Positions 35,560 through 46,510 of a stretch of 64,000 nt of DNA are shown here, piece by piece. Every line of letters starts with the position of its first letter. The stretch's first letter is position 1. Source of the DNA: Halichondria panicea (Eukaryota > Porifera > Demospongiae > Suberitida > Halichondriidae). Location: NCBI RefSeq assembly GCF_963675165.1, contig NC_087380.1, forward strand, positions 574,303-638,302, given 5' to 3'. The position numbers were made by a program, and so were the translations under genes. Under the pieces are notes generated by a model. That model had not been told where the DNA came from and made no database searches. It was given only the letters and a program-made list of their open reading frames with translations.

Positions 35560-38500
35560 CACACACTGAATATTGATATATGATATTATGATAGTTTACA
35601 TTTTGGGACTAATGAGACGTGTGTTTGTTATCAAATAAGCACACTGAAGAGTATTTTCAATATGGACAATAGAGAGTTGCAACAGCTGTAGTCAATTTAT
35701 CATACACACCAACAAGACCTTCATACACAACAAGCCTCTTGTACTACTCTCACCAGCATGTTTCATCTCCACACTAGGGAAGGATATTCCACCTTCCTCG
35801 TCCAGTTCTGTGGCATAGTCTGCAGTCACCTTCCTACCATCGTGGTACCAGGTGAGACTGGGTGGAGGGTGACCTCCCACCTTGGGCTTAATGACCACCT
35901 CCTCCCCTTCATTACCTCTGCTCTCACTGGGGAAGCCAGTGATGGTAGGCTCTGCACACATTAACACATACACAGGTTTTAAGGTGAAATTCATGACACT
36001 AATCAACAGCACTGACCTTGATCCTTTGATATGGTGACCACCCCGTCAGTATCGCTGTGTTTGGTGTATACAGTAGAGAAACCAGAGTTTTTGACAGCAG
36101 GCTCATACTGCTTCTTCCGTGAGCGCCTGTAGAAATAATAACAGTTGTGTTGTCATGCTTCAGTGTCTATATAAGCTATTGTGGTGCTGGATACACAATG
36201 TAGTGGTTGTTGGAAACACACAATTGTGTGTAGCTAGCCCACAATGAATGTACACACACACTGCACTGCATGGCTTACCTCAGGAACAGTACTAGGAATA
36301 TGATGAGCAGGATCACCAGAATCACCACCACTATAGCACCGACTGCCCCACCAATAACAGCAACAGGGACAGAGACTAGGGGAATACAAATGGTTACAGG
36401 CTCTTGTATTGTTTTCAAGCTACCTTGAGGTTCAGGCAGGAATAGTTGTGCACAGAACGTCTCCACGGTAGCTCCATCGTCCATTGGAACTCGGCAGCAA
36501 TATTCACCAGTTGCAGTGGTAGTGTTTCTGATGAGGTTGAGGCGTATGAACCCATCACCAGTGTCAGTGTAGAAGTCAGAGTCTCCACGACTTGAAGTTG
36601 AAGGGACAACAGTGCCATTGGGATTAAGCCAAGCGGCGTTAGAGGTATCGTTACAGCATTGTTGGTGATCAGTCCTGCACACCAGTCCTCTCCCCCCCTC
36701 TCCAATGGTGTCAAGCTGCACTCGAGAATTAGCCTCAGCTATTGTAAACCCTTGATGTTGAAGGAACACTCCTGCAATATATAATGGCATCAACACACAT
36801 TAGTATAACACATGTGTGGGAACTGACTCTGACAGAATGGCTCAGCCTCAGTCCAGTTACGGTCTGATCCACATGTTCTTACACTGCTCCCGATCACCAT
36901 CAGCTCCATCATCATCCCACAAGAGTAAGTGGCAGTACTCCCATCAGTACGTGGAGGAGAGGTTGATGAGTAAGCAATGACTCCATTAGTGATGCTGGGT
37001 AGGTCCTCACATGTTCCTGTAAAGATACCATAATTATATATGGGACGTATATAACAGATGCTTACCAATACATGTTAGCATTAGTCCACTCCACATTCCT
37101 CCACTAGCACTGCCAGTACATCTCCTGGTAGCATCACCAGAGAGCACAAACGAGTCACTACAGGAGTGGGTAGCCAATGTACCCACTGGAATAGGAGAGG
37201 TGTTCATGATGTAAGTGATGTCACCATTTGATAGAGTGAGAGCAGGACAGCTTGCTGTAAGAGAAGTCACTACAGGGACAAGCAATAAAGGAAGATACCT
37301 TGACAGACAATGTCTCCTCCACTCCAGGTAGTGTCTGATTGACATGTCCTTGTTCTATTAGTACCAAAGATATCGTACCCAGTGTCACAGGTGTAGGTGG
37401 CCACTGTCCCCGCTGGTCTTGGGGAGAGTGTCGTATTGTAGCTAATCCCTCCATTAGCAGGTGAGGGAAGGTCCTCACAAACAGCTGCATGTAAGAATAC
37501 AATATACAAATACAATCTTTAAAAACTATTAACTCACGAGAGCATATTGGAGGTGTGCCCCAGAGTCCACTAGCCATACAAGTCAGAGTGGAGTCTCCTG
37601 ATAGAGTGAAGCTCCCAGCACACATGTAAGTGGCTGTCTCTTCAAATGTAGTAGCAGAGAATTGGCGCACTCCATTCGAGATCACCGGAGGATTGCCACA
37701 GTCCACAACTGAAAATAAGAATCGTCCGTCATATCAATACTTTAAAGGACCGATACAACTCACTTTGACAAGTGATGACACCTCCACTCCATGCTCTGTC
37801 AGACCGACACACCCGATCAGGTCCACTGGATGGTTCGTATCCAGTGACAGTACAGCTGTGTGTAGCCACGGCTCCCTGCAGTCTGGGGGTGGAGGCTGGA
37901 TTGTAGTTAATCATCACGTTGTTGGGGACAGGGAGGTCATCACAGAAGACTGTAAAGAAATAGACACATGTATGTATGACAGTGACCCAAACAACAGACC
38001 TATACAGGTAGAAGCAGCACCACTCCATCCACTGGTAGTACATGTCCTCACTGCTGTCCCACTGAGGTGATAGCCAGCTGTGCAACTGTAGGTAGCAGTG
38101 GAGGCTGTTGCTCGGGGGATAATGGAGGTGTATTGAATAGCTCCGTTTGTTGGATTAGGGAGAGTTGGGCAAATTACTGTGTAAGAGAGAAAGACGTAAT
38201 CTACACAATGCTTAAGAGTTGTGTGACAATCTCACATTCACAAGTTGGATCACTACCACTCCACCCTCCATTGGTTAGACAGCTCCTGGTAATGGTAGCA
38301 CTAGTGGTACCAACAATCCTGTACCCAGTGACACAGGTGTAGGTGGCCACAGTGCCAGGTGGTCTGAGGTTACTAGTTCCACCATTGTAGAATATGCCTG
38401 AATTAGCTGGTCTAGCGAGGTCCTCACAAGTCACTACAGGGAATGATAATATGAATGACCATTTCAACATGTTGTCTAAAGCTACTCACATTGACAGGTT

Positions 38501-40462
38501 GGTGCACTGCCGCCCCACACTCCAGTAGCTTGACAAGTCCGACTAGCATCACCACTGAGTAGGTATCTAGTGTTACAGGTGTAGGCAGCAGTCATCATGA
38601 AGGTGGTTCCAGAGAAGGTTCTGACTTGTCCATTGAGGGGGTTAGTGAGGCCACCACAGTCAACAGCTACACGTGTGGGTAACATAATTAAACACACTGT
38701 AATATCAGTGATACTCACGTGCACAAGTGGGTTGAGAAGGACTCCAGGATCCAGTAGCCTGACAGGTTCTAGTGGTAGCACCGCTAATCATGTACCCATT
38801 GGTACAGGTGTAAGTGGCCACTTGATTAAAGGTAGTTCCAGAGGATGTGTCCACTGCTCCATTGATGGGGTCAGTCAGGGAACCACAGTCAACAGCTACA
38901 ACAGACACACTTGGTGAATAATTGCAAGCATTAGCATAATATGATAGCTCACGTTGACATGTTGGATCACTGCCACTCCACCCTCCATTGGTTAGACAGC
39001 TCCTAGTAGTCATGGTAGCACTAGTGGTACCAACAATCCTGTACCCAATGACACAGGTGTAGGTGGCCACAGTGCCAGGTGGTCTGAGATCACTAGTTCC
39101 ACCACTGTAGAATATGCCTGAATTAGCTGGTCTAGCGAGGTCCTCACAAGTCACTACAGGGAATGATAATATGAATGACCATTTCAACATGTTGTCTAAA
39201 GCTACTCACATTGACAGGTTGGTGCACTGCCGCCCCACACTCCAGTAGCTTGACAAGTCTGACTAGCATCACCACTGAGTAGGTATCTAGTGTTACAGGT
39301 GTAGGTAGCAGTCATCATGAAGGTGGTTCCAGAGGATGTGCTCACTGCTCCATTAGAGGGGTTGGCAAGTGGTCCACAGTCAACAGCTGTGGGTAGATGT
39401 GATCACCATTACTTCCAACCCACCATTGCTAACTCACGTGGACAACTAAATGTTGGTGCCACTCCTGACCACATACCATTAGCTTGACATGTTCTAGCAC
39501 TACCACTATTACCAGTGAGGACGTAGCCAGTATCACAGCTGTATGTAACAACAGTGAGGTAGTCCCGACTAGTGGTGGACAAGGCTCCATTGGTAGGGGA
39601 GGTTAGGACAGGGCAGGTGACGACTGTGTTGGGAAGCCATAGCTTATACACACAATGAACTACTGACTAGTCTAGTCTTACTTGTACAAATGACTGCAAG
39701 TGGTGTTGGAGACCAGGTACCAGCACTAGTAGTACCAGTACTCATACAAGTTATCGGAGTAGCTCCACTGATGGTGTACCCAGTGTCACAGGTGTAGGTG
39801 GCTATGTTGGTGGTTGCATCATATGAGATCATTCCATTAGACACGGGAGCCAGTGTGGGGCAGGGAGCTGTGGGGGGTGGGGGTTAGTATTGGACATAGA
39901 CAATATAGTCAGCACTCACTGAAAGTGACACATTTCCTCTGAACGTCCACACCATCAGTCCTCCTCACACAGCAGTGTTCTCCATCAGGACTGAAGTGTT
40001 GGGGACCACGAAGCAGAACAACGCCTAAATTAGGAAGATCTCTGATGAACACTTCGTCCTGAACTGGTAACGATTCACTTTCAAATTGCAATGCATTCCC
40101 ATTGGGTAACAGCCACAATACACTATCAGTGTCTCCGGTGTAGCAAACCCAGGGGCGTGGTAGACCACTAACTCCTGATCCAACAGCAGAGAATGAGATG
40201 ATATCTCCAGTGTGGTCAGTGTCATCGGGCTCACTGGATGCTGCCAGTCGAGCTGAGTAGTGCATGTGTGTTTATCCTAATACTAGTTCACCAACTCAAT
40301 ATTGTCAAGAGACTGACGACATGCAGGATCTCTAGAGTAATGTACAAGTTAAGTAGCTACAGAAACTACACACAATAACTCACTCAGTGTTTGTGCATGT
40401 ACCCATCCAACAGACACCGTCAGTCCTAGTAGTAGGCTTAGAGCAAGTCTTGAGAAGGCCAT
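31056..40462 (-). CDS. R3: 13-Sushi receptor-type protein tyrosine phosphatase (type P), intact
   Basis: Predicted at about 1,800 residues. Exons: signal 40384-40462 (a core different from the other copies, ending VHAQTL); Ig-like 39920-40252; thirteen Sushi at 39682-39867, 39438-39623, 39210-39386, 38953-39153, 38719-38895, 38490-38666, 38236-38433, 38000-38176, 37764-37949, 37538-37708, 37299-37484, 37066-37254, 36828-37016; second Ig-like 36424-36771 (TGEYCC); helix 36279-36375; juxtamembrane 36017-36126 (RRSRKKQYEP); Cys-free I-set 35754-35951 and 35305-35498. D1 runs through about 35059-35146 (ENRFGN), 34857-34943 (DYINASYVD), 34146-34362 and 33700-33996 (WPDHGVPDY, HCSAGVGRTG). D2 spans 32880-33123 to 31056-31130 with WKSTGA in place of WPD. 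The final TAA is at 31056. All lengths checked keep phase. The Sushi pairs 5/8 and 6/9 are near-identical, showing a local tandem duplication of Sushi blocks. Confidence 0.86.
31700..33123 (-). other. R3 phosphatase D2, first part, with two long introns
   Basis: Exons 32880-33123, about 32722-32804, 31881-32017 and about 31696-31825 encode the N-terminal D2 region (DQYVFIHDAILE, RVFLKGE, YIIAQNPLDSTVRNFW, QYWPESG). The intron at 32018-32721 and the one at 33124-33699 contain about 1.3 kb in which I recognise no exon; CAACAACATAG repeats occur near 32388-32412. Confidence 0.7.
35155..35220. repeat. (GT)n microsatellite in an R3 intron
   Basis: A GT run with two GTGATGTGTGATGTG interruptions, just upstream (in transcription direction) of the ENRFGN exon. 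Confidence 0.85.
35305..35951 (-). other. Cysteine-free intracellular I-set Ig domain of R3
   Basis: Exons 35754-35951 and 35305-35498. The Ig signature GGHPPPSLTWYHDGRKV is identical to R8, the B-strand Cys position is Pro (VVIKPKV) and the F-strand position is Leu (YKLVA). The domain lies after the membrane helix exon 36279-36375. The following IPVDGFGAYV and HANGNKKFS match the segment that leads into a first phosphatase domain. Confidence 0.75.
35501..35558. repeat. (AC)n microsatellite at an R3 splice acceptor
   Basis: About 29 AC units (TG on the coding strand) end a few bases before the GTGTGCAG acceptor of the second I-set exon. Confidence 0.9.
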
Positions 40463-41016
40463 ACCTAGCTAGCTAGCTAACAATTAATTATAGCTGGCCT
40501 CTCCTAGCTAATATACGCTAATAGCTTCTTTGCAATAATGGGCGTGGCTGGCAGGAGGACAGTGACATGGCCTATTATAATTAGCGCTTTTTACTTTGGG
40601 AACCCTCACCTAAATAAAGTGGCCCAGAGTGAGGCCCACCTCATTATTGCTGATGTCAGCCATTAATTGAGGTCAAAGTCCTTTTTTTGGCTGACATTGC
40701 ATTATTTTACCATGTGCCATGTTGCAAGTTGCATTGTGCACCAAAAAGCCAGTGTGTAAAAAAATTAAACTATTTTTATGTAATTATTGTTCAGACTCCG
40801 TCCTTTTGTGTATTTTCGTCAGTTAAAAAAACAGGATATGACGTCATCAAATAATGGGATAATGGGTAATAAAGACCTCCCTCCCTCATCGGGTCGAGCT
40901 AGTATTCTCATCTGAAACAAGTATGCAACTAACAGTGGCCTAAAACTACAATACGACTACATGAAACAGTGACACATAGATCTACATTGACAAACTAGAC
41001 TGTGTTTTTATAGTGT
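40463..41016. other. Upstream region of R3
   Basis: The 554 bp between the R3 start codon and the R2 tail exon hold no recognised exon. There is a GGGCGTGGCTGGCAGGAGG block near 40540-40558, a motif similar to GGGCGTGG blocks upstream of other receptor genes. Promoter role is inference. Confidence 0.3.
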
Positions 41017-41229
41017 CTACTTGTTCTCTGTGTTGCAGTCAGTGGATGCATAAGCTGCACAGGCTGAGAGCTGGTAGTCTGCAGGAGGAGGGGGGCGTGG
41101 CTGGTCCACCACCTCATAGGCAGCCTCCTTTTGTAGTTTGCTCAACTCCTCGTAATCATGGGAGGGGAGATGACTCATCACCACTGGGGGTAGTCTGCAC
41201 GAAATAGAATAATATATGGACTCACATGT

Positions 41230-44200
41230 ACATAACTAGAGCACTAAAGTGCAAACCCTCAGCTGGTGATATGATATATACGATAATAAAGAAACCAGAA
41301 GAGTGATGATGCAGTGCATGTAGCATGTATGACTAGCACAGCAACTCAAGAGCAATAAAACTAAACCAGATTGGAGGCATGCTGAAACATTGAGTGGTAC
41401 ATGTCACATGAGACATGTACTGTGGACTGGGATCACAGCAAAGAAGCCTGGAGTCTTAGACTTAGAGAGGTATATATGGCTCCTGCCAGGCTGGAGTATA
41501 TAGGATCGAGAGTCAGCCAACAACCAGTCACAATTTTAGCTTTCTACTATCAATTGTTCCAGGTACGGATCACTTCAGCTGCAACTACGTAATCAAGGCC
41601 ACGTGTAGCTAGCTAGTGCCAACATGCAAGTTCAAGCTTCTTAGCTTTTGCTCGACAAAGAAGCTTTAACATCAAAATCTGTCACTATTTAAACCAAGAT
41701 ATTGTTCTGTGAAGGCTATACATGCTGTAAACGCAGCGCTGTGGTACCCAGGTGAGTAGATATACCTGTGACAAACAAAGAAACTAGAGCACTGAAGTGC
41801 AAACCCTCGGCTGGTGACATGATTATAAAGAAACCAGAAGAGTGATATAATGCAGTGCATGTATATATAGTGATGTATGACTGAGATGTCTAGCACAGCA
41901 ACTCGGGAGCAATAAAACTAAACCAGACTGGAGGCATGAAACATTGAGAACAGAGTTTTAGTTGTATGAGGTGAACTAGGTCCTAGTCTAGGATCACAGC
42001 AAAGAAGCCTGGAGTCTCAGAGGAGTCAGCTAACAGCAAACAAGTCACAATTCTAGCTTTCTATTGTAGTGACCCTTTTCCACTGTTTTTGGTACTGGAT
42101 CACTTCAGCTGTAAATACGGAGGTTGCCTCGAATAAAGGCCGCGTGCAGTAAAGATCTAGCTGCCAACGTGCAAGTTCAAGCTTCTTAGTTTTTGCTCGC
42201 TTTTATTCGACAACAAAGCTCTAACAGCGAAATCTACCATTGTTAAAACTAATAACTTACTGTGTGAAGGCTATCCATGCTATAAACGTAGTGCTGTGGC
42301 AGCCAGGTGAGCAGATCCAGAAATTACAAACAGACAAACCAAACTAGAGCACTAAAGTGCAAACCCTCGGCTGGTGACATGATTAAAAAGAAACCAGAAA
42401 TATAATGCAGTGCATATAGTGATGTTGTTATCATGTAGGACTTGCACAGCAACTCAGGAGCAATAAAACTAAACCAGACTGGAGGCATGCTGAAACATTT
42501 CAGAACAGGTAGTGGTACTATAGCACTGTGGATTAGGATCACAGTAAAGAAGCCTGGAGTCTCAGAGAAGTATGGCTCCAGGTTCTGCATGGAGTAGGAT
42601 CCCAGCCAGCAGCAGGAGCTACTATCTATGCTATAATTCAAGCTTCTACTTTAGTGACCCTGTTCCATTGTTCCTGGTATATACAGCTTTCTACTTTAGT
42701 GACCCTGTTCCATCGTTCTTGGTACAGGATCACTTCAGTTATAAGTAACGCATGTGCAAGTTCTGTTCAAGCTACATTTTGCTCGCTTTTATTAGACAAA
42801 GGAGCTTTAACACCGAAAGCTGCCACTATCAAAAGTACTAACTTGTTGTGTGGAGGCTACTTATGCTGTAAACGCAGTGCTAGAACATCCAGGTAAGCAG
42901 ACCTAGTCACAAGCTTATTCAAGCTTCTTAGCTTTTGCTCGACAAAGAAGCTTTAACATCAAAATCTGCCACTATTTAAATCAAGATAATTATTGTTCTG
43001 TGAAGGCTATCTATGCTGTAAACGCAGCACTGTGGCATCCAGGTGAGTAGATATACCTGTGACAAACAAACAAACAAACAAACTAGAGCACTAAAGTGCA
43101 AACCTTCGGCTGGTGACATGATTATAAAGAAACCAGAAGACTGATATAATGCAGTGCATATAGTGATGTTGTTATCATCATCATGCATGACTTGCACAGC
43201 AACTCAGGAGCAATAAAACTAAACCAGACTGGAGGCATGCTGAAACATTTGAGAACAGGTAGTAGTACTATAAATATATGCACTGTGGATTAGGATCACA
43301 GCAAAGAAGCATGGAGTCTCAGAGAAGTATGGATCCCAGTCAGCTAAAGCAAGCTTTCTGGTTTAGTGACCCTGTTCCAATATTGTTCCTGGTATATACA
43401 GCTTTTTACTTTAGTGACCCTGTTCCATTGTTTCTGGACCTGGTACAGGATCACTTCAGTTATAAGTAACGCATGTGCAAGTTCTGTTCAAGCTACATTT
43501 TGCTCGCTTTTATTAGACAACGAAGCTTTAACACCGAAAGCTGCCACTATTAGAAGTACTGACTTGTTGTGTGGAGGCTACCCATGCTGTAAACGCAGTG
43601 CTAGAGCATCCAGGTAAGCAGACCCAGTCACAAGCTTCTTAGCTTTTGCTCTGTTTTTATTTGACAACGAAGGTTTAACATGAAATTCTGCCACTATTAA
43701 AATTAATAACTTGTTGTATGAAGGCTATCCATGCTGTAAACGCAGTGCCATGGCATGCAGGTGAGTAGACTCACACATTACAAACAAACAAACAGACCAA
43801 CGGACTACTATACCCGTGGCCGCCCACGCGCGCCTCGGGTAACTAGAGCACTAAAGTGCAAACCCTCGGCTGGTGACATGATTATAAAGAAACCAGAAGA
43901 GTGATATAATGCAGTGCATATCATGCATGACTTGCACAGCAACTCAGGAGTAATAAAACTAAACCAGACACTGGAGGCATGCTGAAACATTGAGAACAGG
44001 TAGTGTTGGTACTATAGGTATATTCACACTGGATTAGGATCACAGCAAAGAAGCCTGGAGTCTCAGAGAAGTAGGGCTCCAGGTCCTGCATGGAGTAGGA
44101 TCCCAGTCAGCTAAAGCAAGCTTTCTACTTTAGTAACCCTGTTCCATTGTTCCTGGTATATACAGCTTTCTACTTTAGTGACCCTGTTCCATTGTTCCTG

Positions 44201-44258
44201 GACCTGGTACAGGATCACTTCAGTTATAAGTAACGCATGTGCAAGTTCTGTTCAAGCT
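41230..44258. repeat. Cluster of diverged copies of one repeat unit in the R2 intron
   Basis: The blocks GAGCACTAAAGTGCAAACCC, GGCTGGTGACATGAT and AGAAACCAGAAGAGTGATAT occur near 41239, 41784, 42344, 43086 and 43847. A second block set (TGACCCTGTTCCA, GGATCACTTCAG, TTTTGCTCGCTTTTATT, AAGCTTTAAC, GTAAACGCAGTGCTG) alternates with it. Order and spacing are broadly kept, so this is partly a tandem amplification. No protein function is recognised; the small frames reading MSPAEGLHFSALV are repeat sequence. Confidence 0.7.
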
Positions 44259-46510
44259 TTTTTTTTTTTTTTTTTTTTTTTTTCTTTATAATGTTTGATG
44301 CAGAGGAAGCATACAGGATATGACAAGGTAGCTAAATGAAGCTAATAATGAAGTCAGTCCATAACCAAAAAGTAAAGGTGCAGGTGCAGTTCTACTTAAG
44401 TGAAAAAAAGAAAAAAGGAAAAAAAAAATTTTTAACTTATTGCTATAATTTTGACAGGGATAATTTAAAAGCAGATGGGCTAGGGCTACTGATAACATTT
44501 AGGGGAAGGGAATTCCAAATGGGGATTACGCTTACAAAAAAGGAATGTCTATGGGCTAGGGTTTTAACATATGGTTTAAAAATAATTTGATTACGAGGGT
44601 GACGGGGGGAAGGGCGAGGATGGAGGGTGAAAACATTGGGAGATATTATAGATAAATTGTTAAGTATATTAAAGCAGACTTTCAGTTTTTGGTTTTTCCT
44701 TCGAGATGACAGAGGTTTCCAGTTTAAGGAGGCAAGCAGGTCAGGGTATTCTGCCCTCCACTGCTTCGTTACAATTTTCCCTGCAAATTTTTGGACGCTT
44801 TCCAGTTTTTTTATATCTGTGTGGTGATGAGGGTCCCAGACTGCACCGCAATAGTCTAACTTAGGCAGAACAGCCGTGCGGTAGATCTGGTTCCTGATCT
44901 GAGGTGGTGATTTATGGAAGTTGCGATGGATGAAGCCAAGATGTTGTTTGGCCTTCTTGCAGGTGTTGTGTATGTGACATGCCCATTTTAGATCATTATT
45001 GATAGTAACACCAAGGTACTTTACAGTATCACATGGGGAGATCCGATGGTTGTTTATATCTATATTCATTGGGATAGTGCGTGTAGAGCGAGTTATTGTA
45101 AGCAGTTTGGTCTTGGAGTGGTTTGCTGTGAGGCCGTGAGATTGCATCCAGGAGTTTATTTCATTGACATCTCCCTGTAGGTCCTGAGTTTCAATTGTCG
45201 AGTTTATGGGCTTGTAGAGAAGGATATCGTCTGCGTATAGAATGAGTTTGGCATTGGTGGACAGGTTGATGTTAGCAATTGAGTTCATGAAAATGTTGAA
45301 TAATAGCGGTCCTAAGATTGACCCTTGTGGGACACCTGAGGTCACTGCAACAGGGTCTGACATAGTTCCTCCAGGACTACCCTTTGCTCTCTGTTGGTAA
45401 GATAGTCTTTTGTCCAATGCAGTAGGTTGCCACAAATGCCTACGGCTTGGAGAGAGGATATGATCTGTGGGTGGGGTACTGAGTCAAATGCTTTCTTGAC
45501 GTCAAAGAACACAGTTGCCACTTGGTGATCATTTTCTAGAAGTTTGTGCCAGTCGTTAGTGACAGATAGGAGGGCTTCTTGAGTTGAAGATTTTGGTCTG
45601 AAGCCAAACTGGCAGTTTGACAGGAGCTTGTTTGAGTATAAGAACTTTGAGATTCTCTTGTGTACAATCCTTTCCAGAGCTTTTGAGATTAATGATAGGA
45701 GAGATATCGGTCGGTAGTTGCTAGGAGAAGTAGGATCCCCATCCTTCGGAATAGGAGTAACATTGGAGACTTTCCACAGGTCAGGGACTCTGCTTTGCTT
45801 GAGTGATCTATTGAATATCTTGGTGATTGTTGGGGAAATAGCAGTAGCAGTCCCTCGGATCATCTGGCTAGAAATGCCATCCGGACCGGAGGCAGTGTTT
45901 GGTTTGCAAGAAGATAAGAGATGGTGGACTTCCTCTTGGGTGCACTCAATGTCACTGAGTGAGCAGTTAGGTGTTGACATTTCCTCAGGAGTACTGCAGG
46001 ATGCAGTTGGTGAGGTAAAGAATGAGGCAAATGCACTGTTCAGCATGTCAGCTTTTTCGAGCGAGGTTGTTGCTGTAGAATTATTGTTTTTCAGTTCAGC
46101 TGGTGTCCTGTTTTTTGACGGAGAGAGTTTGTTGTATGCTGACCAGAAATCTCTAGGGGAATTCAGTTTTCCTGCTAGGCACTTAAAGAATTTGGATTTT
46201 GCAGATCTCAGGGCAGCCAACGTTTTGTTCCGAGCACTGGTGTACTTGGACCATGCTAGCTCTGATTTGAGTAGCTTAGCTTGTTTGAAGAGTTTGAGTT
46301 TTCTTTTAACAGCATTCATGAGGTTGTTTGTAAGATAAGGTAGACGATGCCTGTGTTTGATGATTTTGGATGGGATTGTTTTAGACATAGTTAGTGTAAA
46401 AAAATCTAGCCATTGTGTCCAGAGAGTGTTAACATCATCCGAGGGGAAGGACTCAGTAGAGAGACATTGAAGAATGGCCTTAGCTTCATCAAAGTTCGCT
46501 TTTTTGTGGC
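44259..46510 (-). mobile_element. 5'-truncated non-LTR retrotransposon (LINE) with poly-A tail
   Basis: A reverse transcriptase is encoded in two overlapping minus-strand frames, about 45342-46503 and 44443-45435. Recognisable blocks are NYRPISLLS, FGFRPKSSTQEAL, FFDVKKAFDSVPH, GVPQGSILGPLLFN and YADDILLYK, with the C-terminal IWNSLP. The frame changes at about 45380-45395 (after QRVV), a one-base shift. The endonuclease part is missing. A run of T at 44259-44283 is the poly-A tail of the minus-strand element. It interrupts the local repeat GTTCAAGCTACATTTTGCTC, which resumes at about 46511, so the insertion is younger than the repeat. CR1/L2/Jockey-like by motif style. Confidence 0.85.

Noticed and set aside
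43808-43990. Small minus-strand frames reading MSPAEGLHFSALV repeated across the R2 intron
   Set aside because: They follow a repeat unit and differ in length and frame from copy to copy, with no domain.
45718-46338. Plus-strand frame of 206 codons
   Set aside because: Antisense shadow of the LINE reverse transcriptase.
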